Assembly: GCF_015169395.1 (NCBI RefSeq)
Contig: NZ_CP063458.1
Coordinates: 5,456,001 to 5,520,000, forward strand
Origin: Humisphaera borealis
Lineage (GTDB): Bacteria; Planctomycetota; Phycisphaerae; Tepidisphaerales; Tepidisphaeraceae
Direction: 5' to 3'
Length of the DNA stretch: 64,000 bases
The notes below the pieces were generated by a model that made no database searches, was not told the origin of the DNA, and worked only from the letters and a program-made list of their open reading frames with translations. Positions 38,342 through 47,478 of the stretch are shown piece after piece (the stretch's first letter is position 1; the number at the start of each line of letters is the position of its first letter). Position numbers and translations under genes: made by a program.

Positions 38342-39190
38342 ATGAGACGATCAATTTCTGCAGTTCTCTTTGCCGGCGCGGCAGCCGTCTTTGCCCTGCC
38401 CGCCATGGCATCGCCTTTTGCGACGTCTGTCGTTTCGACGACGGGCTTCCCGGTAACGCCGGGGCTCTACACCGATCCTTCCGCGGTCCTGGGCAAGCCG
38501 ACCACGATGTATCACGATGCTCTGAACGGCATCGACTATCGCTCGTCGGTCGTCGCCGCGCCATTTGGGACCGCCACCGACCAGGCAACCTCGATCGTCA
38601 CCACGCTCAACGCCGGACAGTCGATCGTCGTTACGTTCGACCACGATGTCGAGAATGACACGAAGAACCCGTTCGGCGTCGATTTCATCGTGTTCGGGAA
38701 CTCGTTCTTCACCGGATCGGCCGCTGTCACGCCGACCAGTGACATGGGGCAGATCAGCATCCTTGCCGGCGTCAACAGCGAGGCGGTGACCGTGGAGGTT
38801 GCTCAATCCCTCGCCGGCCCGTGGTACAGCTACTCCACCCGCACCGGCGACGGATTGTTTCCGACGCAGGCGTATACATGGGACGGAGCCAACAACGCGT
38901 GGGGTGCTGAATCGGACTTCACAAAACCGGTCGATCCGTCGCTGGGCGACGCCAGTTTCGTCGGTAAGACCGCCGCCGAAGCGATCGCGCTCTACAACGG
39001 GTCGGGCGGCGGGGCGGGGTTCGATCTGACCGACAGCGGCTTTGCCTGGATTCGCTACATCCGGCTAAGTGGAGACGGCGGCGACGTCGATGCGATCGCC
39101 GATGTGACGGCCGTGCCCGAACCGGGAGCCGTCGCTTTGGCGTTTGCCGCCGGTGGGTTGCTCTTACGTCGTAGAACGCGCCGATGCTGA
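38342..39190 (+). CDS. PEP-CTERM surface protein of the B12-regulated operon
   Basis: A 282-residue protein with a signal peptide (AVLFAGAAAVFALPAMASP) and a PEP-CTERM tail (VPEPGAVALAFAAGGLLLRRRTRR). The main domain is beta-rich and contains TFDHDVENDTKNPFGVDFIV followed by FGNSFF, then VEVAQSLAGPWYSYS and GFAWIRYIRLSGDGGDVDAIADV. The FGN-x-F core followed by a W-Y motif is typical of large cell-surface proteins often found downstream of cobalamin riboswitches; this is from memory and needs a search. The export type requires an exosortase elsewhere. The next gene overlaps its stop. Confidence 0.82.
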   Translation: MRRSISAVLFAGAAAVFALPAMASPFATSVVSTTGFPVTPGLYTDPSAVLGKPTTMYHDALNGIDYRSSVVAAPFGTATDQATSIVTTLNAGQSIVVTFDHDVENDTKNPFGVDFIVFGNSFFTGSAAVTPTSDMGQISILAGVNSEAVTVEVAQSLAGPWYSYSTRTGDGLFPTQAYTWDGANNAWGAESDFTKPVDPSLGDASFVGKTAAEAIALYNGSGGGAGFDLTDSGFAWIRYIRLSGDGGDVDAIADVTAVPEPGAVALAFAAGGLLLRRRTRRC

Positions 39191-40020
39191 AAGGCTCTTG
39201 TCCGACAATCTCCGGCCGCCGTTCGGGCATCCTGCCCTCAACCGCGCGCGATCGCGGGGGCTTCACCCTCGTCGAACTGCTGGTTGTTGTCGGTATTGTT
39301 GCCGCGCTTGTGGCGTTGATCCTCCCGGCGATGGGCCGGGCCCGAGACAGTGGTCGCTCGACCCTTTGTCTTTCCAATCTTCGCCAGATGGCGATCGCGG
39401 CGCAGGCCTATGCCGGCACCGGCGACCGTCGCTATCCGATCGCCTACTACACCGCCATCACGCCGACGACGATCACCAGCTACAACTGGGACTTCACCCT
39501 GACGCGATCGCGAACGCCCGGCAGCACCTGGACGGTCAAGCCCGGCCTGCTCTGGGCGGCGGGCGGTGTCCCGGTCGCGGCGGGCGGCGATGCACTGGCC
39601 GTCCAGCAATGCCCGGCGTTCGAAGGCGCCTCCAATTCCGGGGGCGACCCGTACACCGGCTACAACTACAACACCAGCTACATCGGCCACGGCGAGCATG
39701 AGGCCATCCCGGCACCGGCTCGCATCAGCGACATCAGGAAACCCGCGACGTGCGTCCTTTTCGGCGACGGCGGATTCGCCGCCGGTGCCAACAAGTTCAT
39801 GCGTGCCCCCTGGCCGAATCCCGGTGATGCAGGGTTCCAGGGCCGATGGGCCGGGACGCAGGCGTTCCGCCATCGCGGTCGAACCAATGCCGTCTTCGCC
39901 GATCATCACGCCGAGTCATTCGACGAACGTTTCACCTCGACCGCACCGGCCGACGTGGGGCGCATCGGTGCCGGGACGGGATTTCTGTCGATCGACAACA
40001 CGATGTACAAGCCGGATTAA
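39184..40020 (+). CDS. Type II pseudopilin-like protein (DUF1559-type), B12-regulated operon
   Basis: A 278-residue protein with a prepilin leader. Cleavage is expected after Gly26 in RGGFTLVELLVVVGIVAALV, with Glu at mature position 5. The C-terminal part is the globular domain common to planctomycete DUF1559/prepilin proteins: AQAYAGTGDRRYPIA, then CPAFEG, GYNYNTSYIGHGEHE, FRHRGRTNAVFADHHAESF. The ATG (39184) overlaps the stop of the preceding gene (ATGCTGA), so translation is coupled and the gene belongs to the same B12-controlled operon. It probably assembles in a short pseudopilus or surface fibre, processed by a prepilin peptidase such as the one at 47.9-49.3 kb. Confidence 0.85.
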   Translation: MLKGSCPTISGRRSGILPSTARDRGGFTLVELLVVVGIVAALVALILPAMGRARDSGRSTLCLSNLRQMAIAAQAYAGTGDRRYPIAYYTAITPTTITSYNWDFTLTRSRTPGSTWTVKPGLLWAAGGVPVAAGGDALAVQQCPAFEGASNSGGDPYTGYNYNTSYIGHGEHEAIPAPARISDIRKPATCVLFGDGGFAAGANKFMRAPWPNPGDAGFQGRWAGTQAFRHRGRTNAVFADHHAESFDERFTSTAPADVGRIGAGTGFLSIDNTMYKPD

Positions 40021-40076
40021 GCAGGCGGGGTTATGAGGCTGATGCGATTCGACGCCGGGCACACCGACCGACGAGA

Positions 40077-40649
40077 TCAGGCAAAATCCATCGCGGTCGC
40101 CGCCATCCCCTGAACACCCGCGGGGCTCGCCTGAGCGGTGACCGCGAGCGTCGCGAGCACGCCCATGATCGTGCGAATCGTCGTCCGCTTCTTGTAGTTC
40201 CGATCGATGCTGCGGAAGCGAACGACCCCCTGGTTATCGATCACGAACACACTCGGGTGCGGCAGAACGCTGCTGCCGCCGAGAAATCCGTTGCGTGTCC
40301 CGAAGTGGTCGATGACCTGTCCGCCGGTGTCGCTGAGTATTGTGAACGTGAGTCCCAGTTCCCGGGCCATTGCGGCACCGGCCGACGGCGGTTCGGGACT
40401 GATGGCGACGACCCGCCCGCCGGCTTCTTCAATGCGCTTGAGATTCGCCTGCAGTTTGCAGAGATATCGCCGGCAGTACGGGCACCAATGGCCGCGATAG
40501 AAGACCAGGATCAACCCGCCCACCGGAAGTGCATCAAAAGGTCGAAAGGAGTTTCCGGCGATATCGGGGATGACAAAATCGGGAGCGGGCAGCCCGACGC
40601 GGGCGGACTCCAGGCGTGTCGCGGGAATGGTCGGTCCGTCAGTGCTCAC
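40077..40649 (-). CDS. Peroxiredoxin-like AhpC/TSA protein
   Basis: A 190-residue thioredoxin-fold protein. The motif LVFYRGHWCPYCRRYLCKLQ has Cys56 and Cys59, a CxxC pair rather than the T-x-x-C of classical peroxiredoxins; this is the peroxiredoxin-like/AhpC-TSA group with a redox CPYC. Core strands APDFVIPDIAGN and PHPSVFVIDNQGVVRF match. It may act as a thiol peroxidase or disulfide reductase in the cytoplasm. The gene is convergent with the B12 operon. Confidence 0.88.
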   Translation of the reverse strand: MSTDGPTIPATRLESARVGLPAPDFVIPDIAGNSFRPFDALPVGGLILVFYRGHWCPYCRRYLCKLQANLKRIEEAGGRVVAISPEPPSAGAAMARELGLTFTILSDTGGQVIDHFGTRNGFLGGSSVLPHPSVFVIDNQGVVRFRSIDRNYKKRTTIRTIMGVLATLAVTAQASPAGVQGMAATAMDFA

Positions 40650-40737
40650 GATAAAGATACTGCCGAGCGCTCGGAAGATTTCACCGGAATCAGAATATTC
40701 TATTCCCAGGATAGGCTTTCAGGCGACTGAAAATCGC

Positions 40738-41088
40738 CTACGCGCCCTTGAGGACCTCGGCGGCCGTGGGTTTGATCGACAGGATCTTGTCAAGCCGGGT
40801 GATCTTCAGCAGTTGCAGCAGGGAAGGGCCAACGCCGCAAAGCGTGATCGAGGCCCCTTTCGTCTGACCGACCTTCTTGTTCAGCGTCAGAATGATGCCG
40901 ACCGCCTGCGAGGACAAGTATTTGACCTTCTGGAAGTTGAGCAGGAGCTTCTGAGGCTTGGTGGAATCGACCAGGCGATAAAGGGCTTGGCCGATGGACT
41001 CGAGTTCGAGCGGGTTCATCAGCGACTCCGTCGTGAAGTCGACAATCGAATAGCCCTTTTCAGTGCGTTCGGTGAAAAACGGTTCCAT
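40738..41088 (-). CDS. STAS domain anti-sigma factor antagonist
   Basis: A 116-residue single STAS domain. The helix-turn KVKYLSSQAVGIILTLNKKV holds the serine (59 or 60) that an anti-sigma kinase would phosphorylate; surrounding features (PQKLLLNFQ; SITLCGVGPSLLQLLKITRLD) match SpoIIAA/RsbV. It should release a sigma factor or act in a phosphorelay, but no kinase or phosphatase gene is adjacent. Monocistronic, between a peroxiredoxin and lon. Confidence 0.92.
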   Translation of the reverse strand: MEPFFTERTEKGYSIVDFTTESLMNPLELESIGQALYRLVDSTKPQKLLLNFQKVKYLSSQAVGIILTLNKKVGQTKGASITLCGVGPSLLQLLKITRLDKILSIKPTAAEVLKGA

Positions 41089-41326
41089 AGTCAGAGTTTC
41101 CTTCCGGAACCTTCAGAATACGACAGACCGCCGCGAAGTTCCACGCCGACTACGGACTATTGCTTTGCCGCCGCAGGCAGTGCCCGGTCAGGAGCGGGAA
41201 TCCTGATCTAACGCGGTTCTCACGACGGTGTAGCGGGTTAGGCATCTGTGGTGCGAGCTTCAGCCTGCACATTCAGTTTGCAGAAGCCCTCACCACAACA
41301 AGTCCGTTACACCAGCCCGAGATGCC

Positions 41327-44032
41327 TCACTTTCGCGCGCGTGTTGTCTTTTTCGACTTTGCGGATCCGTTCGTTGCCGCGCGAGCCGGTTGGGATTTCG
41401 GCTTTGGCACCAGTGCGAACTCCATGACCTGATCGACATTCTCGACAAAGTGCCATGTCAGCCCTTCGCGCACTTCCTGCGGAATGTCGGGCATGTCCTT
41501 CTCATTTCGCTTGGGAACGATGACCTGACGGATACCCGCCCGCTTGGCCGCGAGCGACTTCTCCTTCAAGCCGCCAATCGGCAGCACCAGGCCACGCAGG
41601 GTGATCTCGCCGGTCATCGCGACGTCCGACCGCACCGGACGATTCAGGAACAGCGAGGCGAGCGAGGTAAACATCGCCGTTCCGGCGCTGGGGCCGTCTT
41701 TTGGCACCGCGCCAGCCGGGACGTGCAGGTGGACGTCACTCTCGGCGAGCAGCTTGGGGTCGATTCCCAGCGCGACGGCGCGCGACCGGACCAGGCTGAA
41801 CGCCGCCGTTGCCGACTCCTTCATCACGTCGCCGATCTGTCCGGTCAGGGTGATACCGCCCTTGCCCGGCATGCGCGTGGCTTCGATGAAGAGAATCTCG
41901 CCGCCGAAGGGCGTATAGGCCATTCCTGTCGCCACCCCGGGAACACTGGTTCGCTGCGCCAGCTCCGGTTCGAAGCGGCGGGGGCCCAGGATCCGGGTGA
42001 CGTAGTCGCGGTCAACAACGAACTTGCCCGCTTCCGGTTCTGACTGTGCCGCTGCGGCGACGGGCAATGCGGTGGCCGTCTTCTCGCGGAGCGCCGCGTC
42101 AGACGTTGTGACTTCGGACTGGGCCGTATGCCCGTTGGAGACGTGCACGGCCTTTCGACCTTTTGCCGGCCTCGCGTTGGCGCTGGCATTGGAGGCGTCG
42201 GATCGCGTCACGAGTTCGGCCGCAATCGCGCGAGCGACCGACCCGATGTTGCGTTCCAGGTTCCGCACGCCGGCTTCCCGCGTGTACCCCTCGATGATCC
42301 ACTTGAGCGCCTCGTCCTTGAACTTCACCTGGGGGCGCGTCAGGCCGTTGGCCTCAAGCTGTCGGGGGACAAGGTACTGCTTGGCGATGCTCAGTTTGTC
42401 GGTCTCGGTATAGCCGGGGATGTCGATCACTTCCATGCGGTCGCGCAGCGGACCCGGCACGGTGTCCATCGTGTTGGCGGTTGCGATGAACATGACCTTT
42501 GACAGGTCAAAGGGCACGTCGAGGTAATGGTCGGTGAAGGTGTGATTCTGGGCGGGGTCAAGCACCTCGAGCATCGCGCTGGCGGGGTCGCCGCGGAAGT
42601 CGTTGCTCATCTTGTCGATCTCGTCCAGCATCATCACCGGGTTGCGCGTGCCGGCTTTGCGAAGTTCGGCGATCAGCCGACCGGGCATGCTGCCGATGTA
42701 GGTTCGGCGGTGGCCGCGGATGTCGGCTTCGTCCCGCACACCGCCCAGCGCCACGCGGATGAACTTCCGGCCCATTGCTTCCGCGATGCTCATCCCAAGC
42801 GACGTCTTGCCGACCCCCGGCGGCCCGACGAAACAAAGGATCGCGCCGCCGCCCGACTTTTTCTGATCGCCCAGGCTTTTGCCTTCGGCAAGCGCCTTGG
42901 CTTCAGCAGTCTTTTTCACCTCGCCGAGCAGTTTGCGCACGGCCAGGTATTCGACGATGCGGCGTTTGACCTTGTCCAGGTCGTGGTGATCGCGATCGAG
43001 GATCTTGCGAGCCTCGATCAGGTCGATCTTATCGATGGTCTCCTTCGACCAGGGCAGCTCGCTCACGATCTGCAGCCACGTCCGGATGACGCCATACTCC
43101 GGCGACGCCGACGGGATGGATTCCAGCCGCGCCAGTTCGCGGTCGGCCTCTTTGAGCACCAGTTCGGGAAGGCGGGCTTCGTCGAGCTTCGTCCGGAGCT
43201 GCTCGATTTCCCCGCCGCCCGCGCCGCCTTCAGATTCGCCCAGCTCCTTGCGGATCGCCTTGAGCTGCTCGGTCAGGTAGTAGCGTCGCTGGCTCTTATC
43301 GATGTTTTCTTTGACCTGCGACTGGATCTTGTTCTGGAGTTCCAGGACGTCGAGCTGGGTCGCAAGCCGGGCGGCGATCAGGCGCAGCCTGTTCTCGACG
43401 TCGAGCTCCTCCAGCATTTTCTGTTTATCAGTGATGTCCCCCTTTTCGATCGGCAGGTTCGCCGCCAGGAAATCGGCCAGCGCCGCCGGCTGCGTGATGC
43501 TGTTCAGCACCTGCGCCGCTTCTTCGGGGGTGTTGGGAGAAAGCTCGATCACGCGGTTCGCCTGCTGACGGACCGAAGCCACGAGCGCGTCCAGCCCCTG
43601 CGAGGGGACCAGGATGTCTTCGAGAACCTCGATCCGACCCAGGGCAAAGGGCTCGGTCTGGACCAGCTCCAGTAAACGGAAGCGCGTCAGCCCGTGCACG
43701 ATGATCGATTGGTTGCCGTCGGGCATCTTGAAGAGCTTGAGGATCATGCACGCGACGCCGATCGAATGGAGGTCTCCCGCACCGGGGTCCTCCAGTTCTG
43801 GGTTGCGCTGCGTGCAGACGCCGATCAGCTTCTCGCCGGGCATGACTTCGTCGAGCAGCGCCTTGCTCTTGGGCCGGCCGACATTCAGGGGCATGACGGT
43901 GCCGGGAAAGACGACGATGTTACGGATCGGCAGAAGGGGGATGATGTTCGGCAGCGTGAGCGTTTGGCCGTTGGACCCCGTACGGATGGTTGTCGCTTCA
44001 GGCGTGCGTTCGATGATCTGGGTATCGGGCAT
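41327..44032 (-). CDS. lon: ATP-dependent protease Lon
   Basis: A 901-residue Lon. It has the N-terminal substrate domain (IIPLLPIRNIVVFPGTVMPL), AAA+ domain with Walker A GPPGVGKTS (about 403-411) and Walker B VMMLDEIDKM, and a C-terminal Ser-Lys protease domain. The catalytic Ser is S782 in GAVPKDGPSAGTAMF and the Lys about K825 in LPIGGLKEKSLAAKRAG. An unusual Ala/Ser/Thr-rich linker of about 50 residues sits between the AAA+ and protease domains. The C-terminus ends in a basic tail (SAKSKKTTRARK). It lies 138 bases downstream of hsp20 on the same strand, so heat-shock co-expression is likely. Confidence 0.97.
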   Translation of the reverse strand: MPDTQIIERTPEATTIRTGSNGQTLTLPNIIPLLPIRNIVVFPGTVMPLNVGRPKSKALLDEVMPGEKLIGVCTQRNPELEDPGAGDLHSIGVACMILKLFKMPDGNQSIIVHGLTRFRLLELVQTEPFALGRIEVLEDILVPSQGLDALVASVRQQANRVIELSPNTPEEAAQVLNSITQPAALADFLAANLPIEKGDITDKQKMLEELDVENRLRLIAARLATQLDVLELQNKIQSQVKENIDKSQRRYYLTEQLKAIRKELGESEGGAGGGEIEQLRTKLDEARLPELVLKEADRELARLESIPSASPEYGVIRTWLQIVSELPWSKETIDKIDLIEARKILDRDHHDLDKVKRRIVEYLAVRKLLGEVKKTAEAKALAEGKSLGDQKKSGGGAILCFVGPPGVGKTSLGMSIAEAMGRKFIRVALGGVRDEADIRGHRRTYIGSMPGRLIAELRKAGTRNPVMMLDEIDKMSNDFRGDPASAMLEVLDPAQNHTFTDHYLDVPFDLSKVMFIATANTMDTVPGPLRDRMEVIDIPGYTETDKLSIAKQYLVPRQLEANGLTRPQVKFKDEALKWIIEGYTREAGVRNLERNIGSVARAIAAELVTRSDASNASANARPAKGRKAVHVSNGHTAQSEVTTSDAALREKTATALPVAAAAQSEPEAGKFVVDRDYVTRILGPRRFEPELAQRTSVPGVATGMAYTPFGGEILFIEATRMPGKGGITLTGQIGDVMKESATAAFSLVRSRAVALGIDPKLLAESDVHLHVPAGAVPKDGPSAGTAMFTSLASLFLNRPVRSDVAMTGEITLRGLVLPIGGLKEKSLAAKRAGIRQVIVPKRNEKDMPDIPQEVREGLTWHFVENVDQVMEFALVPKPKSQPARAATNGSAKSKKTTRARK

Positions 44033-44170
44033 TTCGCTTCAGCAGGCAGATGGCAGCAGAAGGCAGGCAGAAACACGTCGTCGAATGATTTGTGCAACGC
44101 GTTCGACCGTTCGCCGGCCCGCGCTGTTCCGTGTGTTCTGCCCGCAGACGCTGCGGATTGCCTACTCCTC

Positions 44171-44602
44171 CTAAGTTCTCGGAATCTCAATCCAGAGCAT
44201 GCCCTGGCGGTAGTTGGCGACGATGCCGTCGCGATTCGCGTCGGGCGGCAGTTCCACGACCCGACTGAAGGGGCCGTGGTCGATTTCCATCAGATGCACC
44301 CGGGCGCGCTTCTGGGCCGGATCGCTTTCTCCGGGGACGTCAGGAAAATCGGGACTGGGCACCAGCCGGCTCCCTTTGAGCGTCAGCCGCTGATTGACGA
44401 CCTCGACGTCGATTTTTTCCTTGTCCACCCCCGCCAGATCGACGCAAACGAAGTAAGAGGCAGGGGTTTCGTAAAGGTTGACGTTCGGGGTCCAGGTGTC
44501 GGACGAGTAGACGACAAACCCCTTCTGGAGCGGGTCGGTCATCTTCCCCGCGCCGCGGCCCAGGTGGCCAAACAAACCTTCCGAAGCGGTTTCGATGGGC
44601 AT
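44171..44602 (-). CDS. Hsp20/alpha-crystallin small heat-shock protein
   Basis: A 143-residue ATP-independent chaperone that holds unfolding proteins. The alpha-crystallin domain starts with TPNVNLYETPASYFVCVDLAGVD, continues with RLTLKGSR and ends with the GMLWIEIP strand (classically G-x-L-x-I/V-x-I/V). GAGGAGG precedes the ATG. It is probably co-transcribed with lon. Confidence 0.94.
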   Translation of the reverse strand: MPIETASEGLFGHLGRGAGKMTDPLQKGFVVYSSDTWTPNVNLYETPASYFVCVDLAGVDKEKIDVEVVNQRLTLKGSRLVPSPDFPDVPGESDPAQKRARVHLMEIDHGPFSRVVELPPDANRDGIVANYRQGMLWIEIPRT

Positions 44603-44914
44603 AAGCCTCCTCAGAAATCAGAACCGGCACATGATACGACCGATCGGGGGATTTGGCGCGGTATTGCCCCGGATTGCGCCGCATGATTTCCGTCCGGCAG
44701 ACTTTTCTTTGACTTCATACCCCGCAATCGAGACAATCCCTTTGGCGAGTGAGGTTTGGCGACAGATTGCCCGTACCCTTCCCGGTCGCCCCCGAGTTGC
44801 CACTCGGCCGGGTCAGCCCGGCTCGGTCAGCCCGTTTTGTTGCAGAAGCTGATCGGTGACTCTTCCCATAGTCGTCGCGTCCACTTTGGTTTGTGCACCT
44901 GCGGAGAAGCATTG
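44603..44914. other. Divergent intergenic region hsp20/lipoprotein
   Basis: This 312-base gap must hold the hsp20-lon and lipoprotein promoters. I see no CIRCE inverted repeat (TTAGCACTC-N9-GAGTGCTAA), no hairpin of note and no small ORF that looks real. Confidence 0.4.
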
Positions 44915-47287
44915 ATGTTCGCACCTTGGAAACGAGGCAGTCGATCGGCTCTTGTGCCCGCGTCGTCGCGCTTGCAGTCGGCCGTTTTTGCCTCGCTGGC
45001 ACTTACCGGCCTGGGCGTTGTCGGCTGTGATACCGAGTCGCACAAGGCCGACAAGGCTCTGTACGCCGCTGTCACCAAAGCCGCCGAGAAGACCCCAACC
45101 CGGACCGACGCCGAGCCCGTAACCACTGCCGTTCAAAAGGCGGCGATCACCGACGCGCAGAAGGCCGTCGCCGCGTTGACGCCCCTGAGCGCGGTCGATG
45201 CCACCAAGCCGGAAAGCATGGGCGACTGGAAGGCTGCCGAACGCGGCTTGAACTTCCGCCAGCGCGAAGCGATCGCAACCGCCCTGCGCTCCATCGCAAT
45301 CGAAGACCGCAAGGCGCTGATTGCCGCAATGGACGAAGCGGCCAAGACCGCCGGCACGACGCCGGAAGCCCAGGTCGATCCGCTGGTCCGGCTGGCAACC
45401 CTCGAGGCGGCCGTCGGTGACGCGATCGCCCGCGAGGCGTCGATCCACGAGGTCGAAGCCGCTCGTGTCGTGGAAGAAATCCACCGCCTGCTCGGCCAGG
45501 TCAAGCTGAACAACGCCCGCGTGGCCGCCTACAACCTCCGGAAGCCGACCGCGATCGAAGAGGACCTGGACAAGAAGAAGGCACTGATCGCCGGCACCGC
45601 TCCCGACTCGGTCTGGATGGGCACCGATCCGGCCGTGATGCCCGCCGGATCGCGCGTCGACGCCGAGGCCGCCAAGGCACAGGCCGATCTCGATAAGGCT
45701 AACGAAGAACGCAAGGCCGCCGTCGAAAAGGCGACCAAGCTGCGTCAGGACGCCGCCGGCCTGGTCGAAGAAGCCAAGAAGGACGCCGGCGAAGTCGCGT
45801 ATAACAAGCTGATCGAAGCATCCAAGCAGAATCAGCAGGCCACGATGCTCGACTTGGACATCCAGGCAATCGACGGCCGGATCATGAACGCCCAGCACCA
45901 AATACAGGTCGCCCAGTCCCGCAAGCCGGCGATCGACGAAGCCGTCAAGCTGATGGAAGTGCGCAAGCAGTTGGAAGCGGATCGCTGGAAGTCGGTGCAG
46001 GACCTGGTGGCCCTCGTCACCGCCGAGACAAAAAAGGTCGTACAAGGTGAAGACGCTGGCGGCCGGCCAGCCTCGATTCCATCGGAGGCCACCCTCACCA
46101 AGCCCGGCGATGGTCCGTCGTCGCGCCCTGCGACCCTGGCGGAACTGGCCAAGATCAATGCCGACAACAACGTCGTCTCCAAGCTCGACCAGCTACGCCA
46201 GGCAGTGGCGGCCGCCGACGAACTGTACGGTCGATCCAGCGACATGTATCAGACTGCGCTGAAGCACCTCAAGGACGCCCGCGATGCCGCCAAGGGTGCC
46301 TCGGCCACGTTGAAGGAACGCAAGGGGCTGCTGGGGCCCAAGGCCCCTGACCGCACGGCGTTCGACCAACGGATGGACCTGCTGGACGAATCGCGGTTCG
46401 CATACCGCGACGCCGAGATCCGCCAGCGGCTCGCACGCGTCTATGCCGACAAGGCAATCGGCCTGGCCGTTCGGGCAGACCTCCGAAACCTGGCCGTCCC
46501 GATCATCCAGGCCGGGGGAATCGACCCGGCCCCCGAGGCCGTCACCGCATTGCCTCAGCGGGCGGAAGTCGATGAGGCGGTCAAGAAGGCCGACACCGCG
46601 TTTGCCGAAGCGAGCAGCGCCCTCGACCCGTTCTTCGCGTCGGCTGATGGCGGCGAACCGCCGCTGTACGACATCCAGAAGGTCGATTCCACGCGGGGCG
46701 TGCATACCAAGGCCGCCCGGGAACTCCTGATAAACACCGCCTACGCGCGTTCGCGCGTGCTGGCGCTGACGGGGGACAAATCAGCCCCGGACAAGCTGAC
46801 GGTTGCCGTCGAAGTCGCCAAGGCCTACCGGCGGGATTACGACAACGCGTTGCCACGCCATGCTCCCGAAGAAATCCTGACAAAGCTCGGCGTCGCACCG
46901 ACGACCCAGCCCACGCTCCGCCCCGCGACGCTGCCGTCAGCGCCGACAACGGCTCCCTCGACCGAGCCTTCGACGGGTCCACTGTTTAATCCCGACGGAA
47001 CGCCTGCGACGGCCCCGACACCGACGCCAACACCGGCCACGGCTCCAACGCCGACCGACGGCACGACCCCAACGCCGCCGCCCGCCCCGACGGATGGTAC
47101 AACGCCGACCCCAACCCCCGCGCCGACCGACGGAACAACACCCGCGCCGACGCCTACACCACCGCCAACTGACGGCTCGACCCCCACGCCGCCACCAGCC
47201 CCGACGGATGGTGCAACGCCGGCCCCGGCACCCGCGCCTGCACCGGCCGACGGTGCGACCCCGGCACCAACACCGCCACCTCCGTGA
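44915..47287 (+). CDS. Large lipoprotein with coiled coils and Pro/Thr repeat tail
   Basis: A 790-residue lipoprotein. The lipobox LGVVGC ends at Cys38 after a hydrophobic stretch (AVFASLALTGL). Residues ~60-640 are Ala/Lys/Glu-rich and mostly helical, with likely coiled-coil segments (AEAAKAQADLDKANEERKAA; MLDLDIQAIDGRIMNAQHQ). The last ~110 residues are repeats of P-T-D-G-T-T-P-T-P units, an extended linker like those that span a cell wall. I recognise no family. The ATG at 44915 is chosen for the lipobox position; an in-frame start at 44756 would bury it. Confidence 0.78.
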   Translation: MFAPWKRGSRSALVPASSRLQSAVFASLALTGLGVVGCDTESHKADKALYAAVTKAAEKTPTRTDAEPVTTAVQKAAITDAQKAVAALTPLSAVDATKPESMGDWKAAERGLNFRQREAIATALRSIAIEDRKALIAAMDEAAKTAGTTPEAQVDPLVRLATLEAAVGDAIAREASIHEVEAARVVEEIHRLLGQVKLNNARVAAYNLRKPTAIEEDLDKKKALIAGTAPDSVWMGTDPAVMPAGSRVDAEAAKAQADLDKANEERKAAVEKATKLRQDAAGLVEEAKKDAGEVAYNKLIEASKQNQQATMLDLDIQAIDGRIMNAQHQIQVAQSRKPAIDEAVKLMEVRKQLEADRWKSVQDLVALVTAETKKVVQGEDAGGRPASIPSEATLTKPGDGPSSRPATLAELAKINADNNVVSKLDQLRQAVAAADELYGRSSDMYQTALKHLKDARDAAKGASATLKERKGLLGPKAPDRTAFDQRMDLLDESRFAYRDAEIRQRLARVYADKAIGLAVRADLRNLAVPIIQAGGIDPAPEAVTALPQRAEVDEAVKKADTAFAEASSALDPFFASADGGEPPLYDIQKVDSTRGVHTKAARELLINTAYARSRVLALTGDKSAPDKLTVAVEVAKAYRRDYDNALPRHAPEEILTKLGVAPTTQPTLRPATLPSAPTTAPSTEPSTGPLFNPDGTPATAPTPTPTPATAPTPTDGTTPTPPPAPTDGTTPTPTPAPTDGTTPAPTPTPPPTDGSTPTPPPAPTDGATPAPAPAPAPADGATPAPTPPPP
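47043..47284 (+). repeat. Coding tandem repeat, Pro/Thr/Asp/Gly
   Basis: Degenerate repeats of about 39-42 bases, each encoding roughly P-T-D-G-T-T-P-T-P-P-P-A, form the C-terminus of the large lipoprotein. Purity varies, with Ala- and Pro-rich variants toward the end. Confidence 0.8.
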
Positions 47288-47478
47288 TGGTTTGCCGGTT
47301 CGGGAGGCACACCAAGGCTCCCGCGGGATGATTGGTTCAAACAGAAGGTTGTGGTGCAGGCTTTCCGGCGCGCGTCCGCAGACGTGCAGCTTGGAAAAAC
47401 TGCGCTAATCTGTTTGCGGTATGCGTGTACCGACGTGTTCCCCGCCCGAGCCGGTTTGTCATTGAACAGCCAGCGATC

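Noticed and set aside
44603-44914. CIRCE or other heat-shock operator upstream of hsp20
   Set aside because: No TTAGCACTC-type inverted repeat is visible.
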